A stretch of DNA of 5,672 nt from Syntrophomonadaceae bacterium (lineage in GTDB: Bacteria; Bacillota; Dethiobacteria; DTU022; UBA8154): positions 1-5,672 of the forward strand of contig SKTJ01000039.1 of the NCBI GenBank assembly GCA_007122565.1. The letters are read 5' to 3'. The notes under the pieces are model-generated. The model had not been told where the DNA came from. It was given only the letters and a program-made list of their open reading frames with translations, and ran no database searches. The position numbers and the translations under genes are program-made. Positions 5,046-5,672 of the stretch are shown here, in pieces; the first letter of the stretch is position 1; every line of letters starts with the position of its first letter.

Positions 5046-5672
5046 CTAACTGGCGATGTTGCTGTATTTTTCTTTGATGCTGGTTATTACTTCCGGGTCC
5101 ATAAGCGTTGTTGTATCGCCAATAATGCTACCCTCAGCAATATCCCTGAGCAGCCGCCGCATGATTTTGCCGCTGCGCGTCTTCGGCAGTTCGGCGCTGA
5201 AGAAGATTTCCTCGGGCCGTGCCAGCGCACCGATACGGCTTACTACAAGCTTTTTCAGCTCAGTTACCAGATCCTCTTTGCTGTTATAACCTTCTTTTAA
5301 TGTTACAAATGCACAAACAGCGTGTCCCTTGATGTCATGTTTTTTACCAATAACAGCGGCCTCAGTGACTGCCTCGTGTTCCACCAGAGCACTTTCGATC
5401 TCCGCTGTGCCAATCCTGTGTCCGGAAACGTTGAGCACATCATCGATGCGGCCAATCACCCAGATGGAGCCGTCTTCGTCCCGCTTCGCTCCGTCACCGG
5501 CGAGGTAAAGGCCCTCATACTGGCGCCAGTAAGTGTCCAAAAAGCGCTCATTGTCATTGTAGAGGGTGCGGAACATGGCCGGCCAGGGCTTATTTACCAC
5601 CAGGTAGCCCTGCTCGCCCGGTTTTACCGGTGTTCCCTGCTCGTCCAACACATCAACACTCACTCCGGGGAA
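5046..5672 (-). CDS. acs: Acetyl-CoA synthetase (AMP-forming), C-terminal part, 5' partial
   Basis: The enzyme activates acetate with ATP and CoA to acetyl-CoA, AMP and pyrophosphate in the cytoplasm. The last 208 residues are visible, about one third of a usual 620-660-residue protein. The frame is open to the window end, where FPGV continues the family motif, so the GTG at 5663 is internal and not a start. Visible landmarks, numbered from the first visible residue: Asp60 in YLAGDGAKRDEDG (ATP binding), Arg75 and the hinge Asp77 in GRIDDV, NVSGHRIGTAEIESAL (the A8 region that shapes the CoA-binding state) and the A10 motif LPKTRSGKIMRRLLR, whose Lys169 is the catalytic lysine. In characterised bacterial enzymes that lysine is inactivated by acetylation. 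The C-terminal tail (TTTLMDPEV) is also typical of Acs. It is convergent with the small gene and ends at the shared hairpin terminator. Propionyl-CoA synthetase is a less likely alternative, since the acyl pocket is outside the window. Confidence 0.95.
   Translation of the reverse strand, partial: FPGVSVDVLDEQGTPVKPGEQGYLVVNKPWPAMFRTLYNDNERFLDTYWRQYEGLYLAGDGAKRDEDGSIWVIGRIDDVLNVSGHRIGTAEIESALVEHEAVTEAAVIGKKHDIKGHAVCAFVTLKEGYNSKEDLVTELKKLVVSRIGALARPEEIFFSAELPKTRSGKIMRRLLRDIAEGSIIGDTTTLMDPEVITSIKEKYSNIAS

Noticed and set aside
1..5672. Mobile element, CRISPR array, tRNA or defence cluster
   Set aside because: No transposase or integrase motif, no regularly spaced repeats, no tRNA-like cloverleaf and no terminal inverted repeats were seen on either strand.

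Overview
The window looks like chromosomal DNA from an anaerobic, mid-GC member of the Firmicutes, probably a Clostridia/Peptococcaceae-type organism. This rests on the purine-rich GGAGG/GAGGTGA ribosome binding sites, the consensus sigma-A promoter spacing, the compact rubrerythrin typical of anaerobes, the DegS/NarL-class sensor kinase and the AMP-forming acetyl-CoA synthetase. The assignment is an inference from gene content, not a taxonomic identification.

Layout, left to right. (1) 1-1269, + strand: the C-terminal part of a membrane sensor histidine kinase (Cache-like sensor, one visible membrane helix, HAMP, HisKA_3, HATPase), cut by the window start. Its stop codon falls inside the last conserved strand, and the reading frame continues sensibly past it to 1326. 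(2) 1320-2231, - strand: a membrane-anchored, PDZ-less trypsin-like (HtrA-type) serine protease, convergent with the kinase. (3) 2397-3731, - strand: a 12-helix major facilitator superfamily transporter, upstream of the protease in the same direction, with a 165-base gap that holds a perfect GC-rich hairpin. (4) 3732-3951: a 220-base divergent intergenic region. (5) 3952-4449, + strand: rubrerythrin, followed by an intrinsic terminator. (6) 4632-4873, + strand: a near-consensus promoter driving a 59-residue protein of unknown family. (7) 4881-4983: a second promoter-like sequence with no evident gene, then a 14-bp perfect hairpin that terminates acs on the - strand and probably the + strand transcripts too. 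(8) 5046-5672, - strand: the C-terminal third of acetyl-CoA synthetase, cut by the window end.

The genes do not form one obvious pathway. They read as separate transcription units for sensing (kinase, whose response regulator must lie outside the window), envelope protein quality control (protease), solute transport (MFS), peroxide detoxification (rubrerythrin) and acetate activation (acs). No mobile element, CRISPR array, tRNA or rRNA was seen, and no defence or biosynthetic system is evident. The most distinctive items are the in-frame stop at the kinase C-terminus, the kinase's enlarged HAMP connector, the orphan 59-residue gene with its own promoter, and the unassigned promoter pointing into the 3' end of acs.
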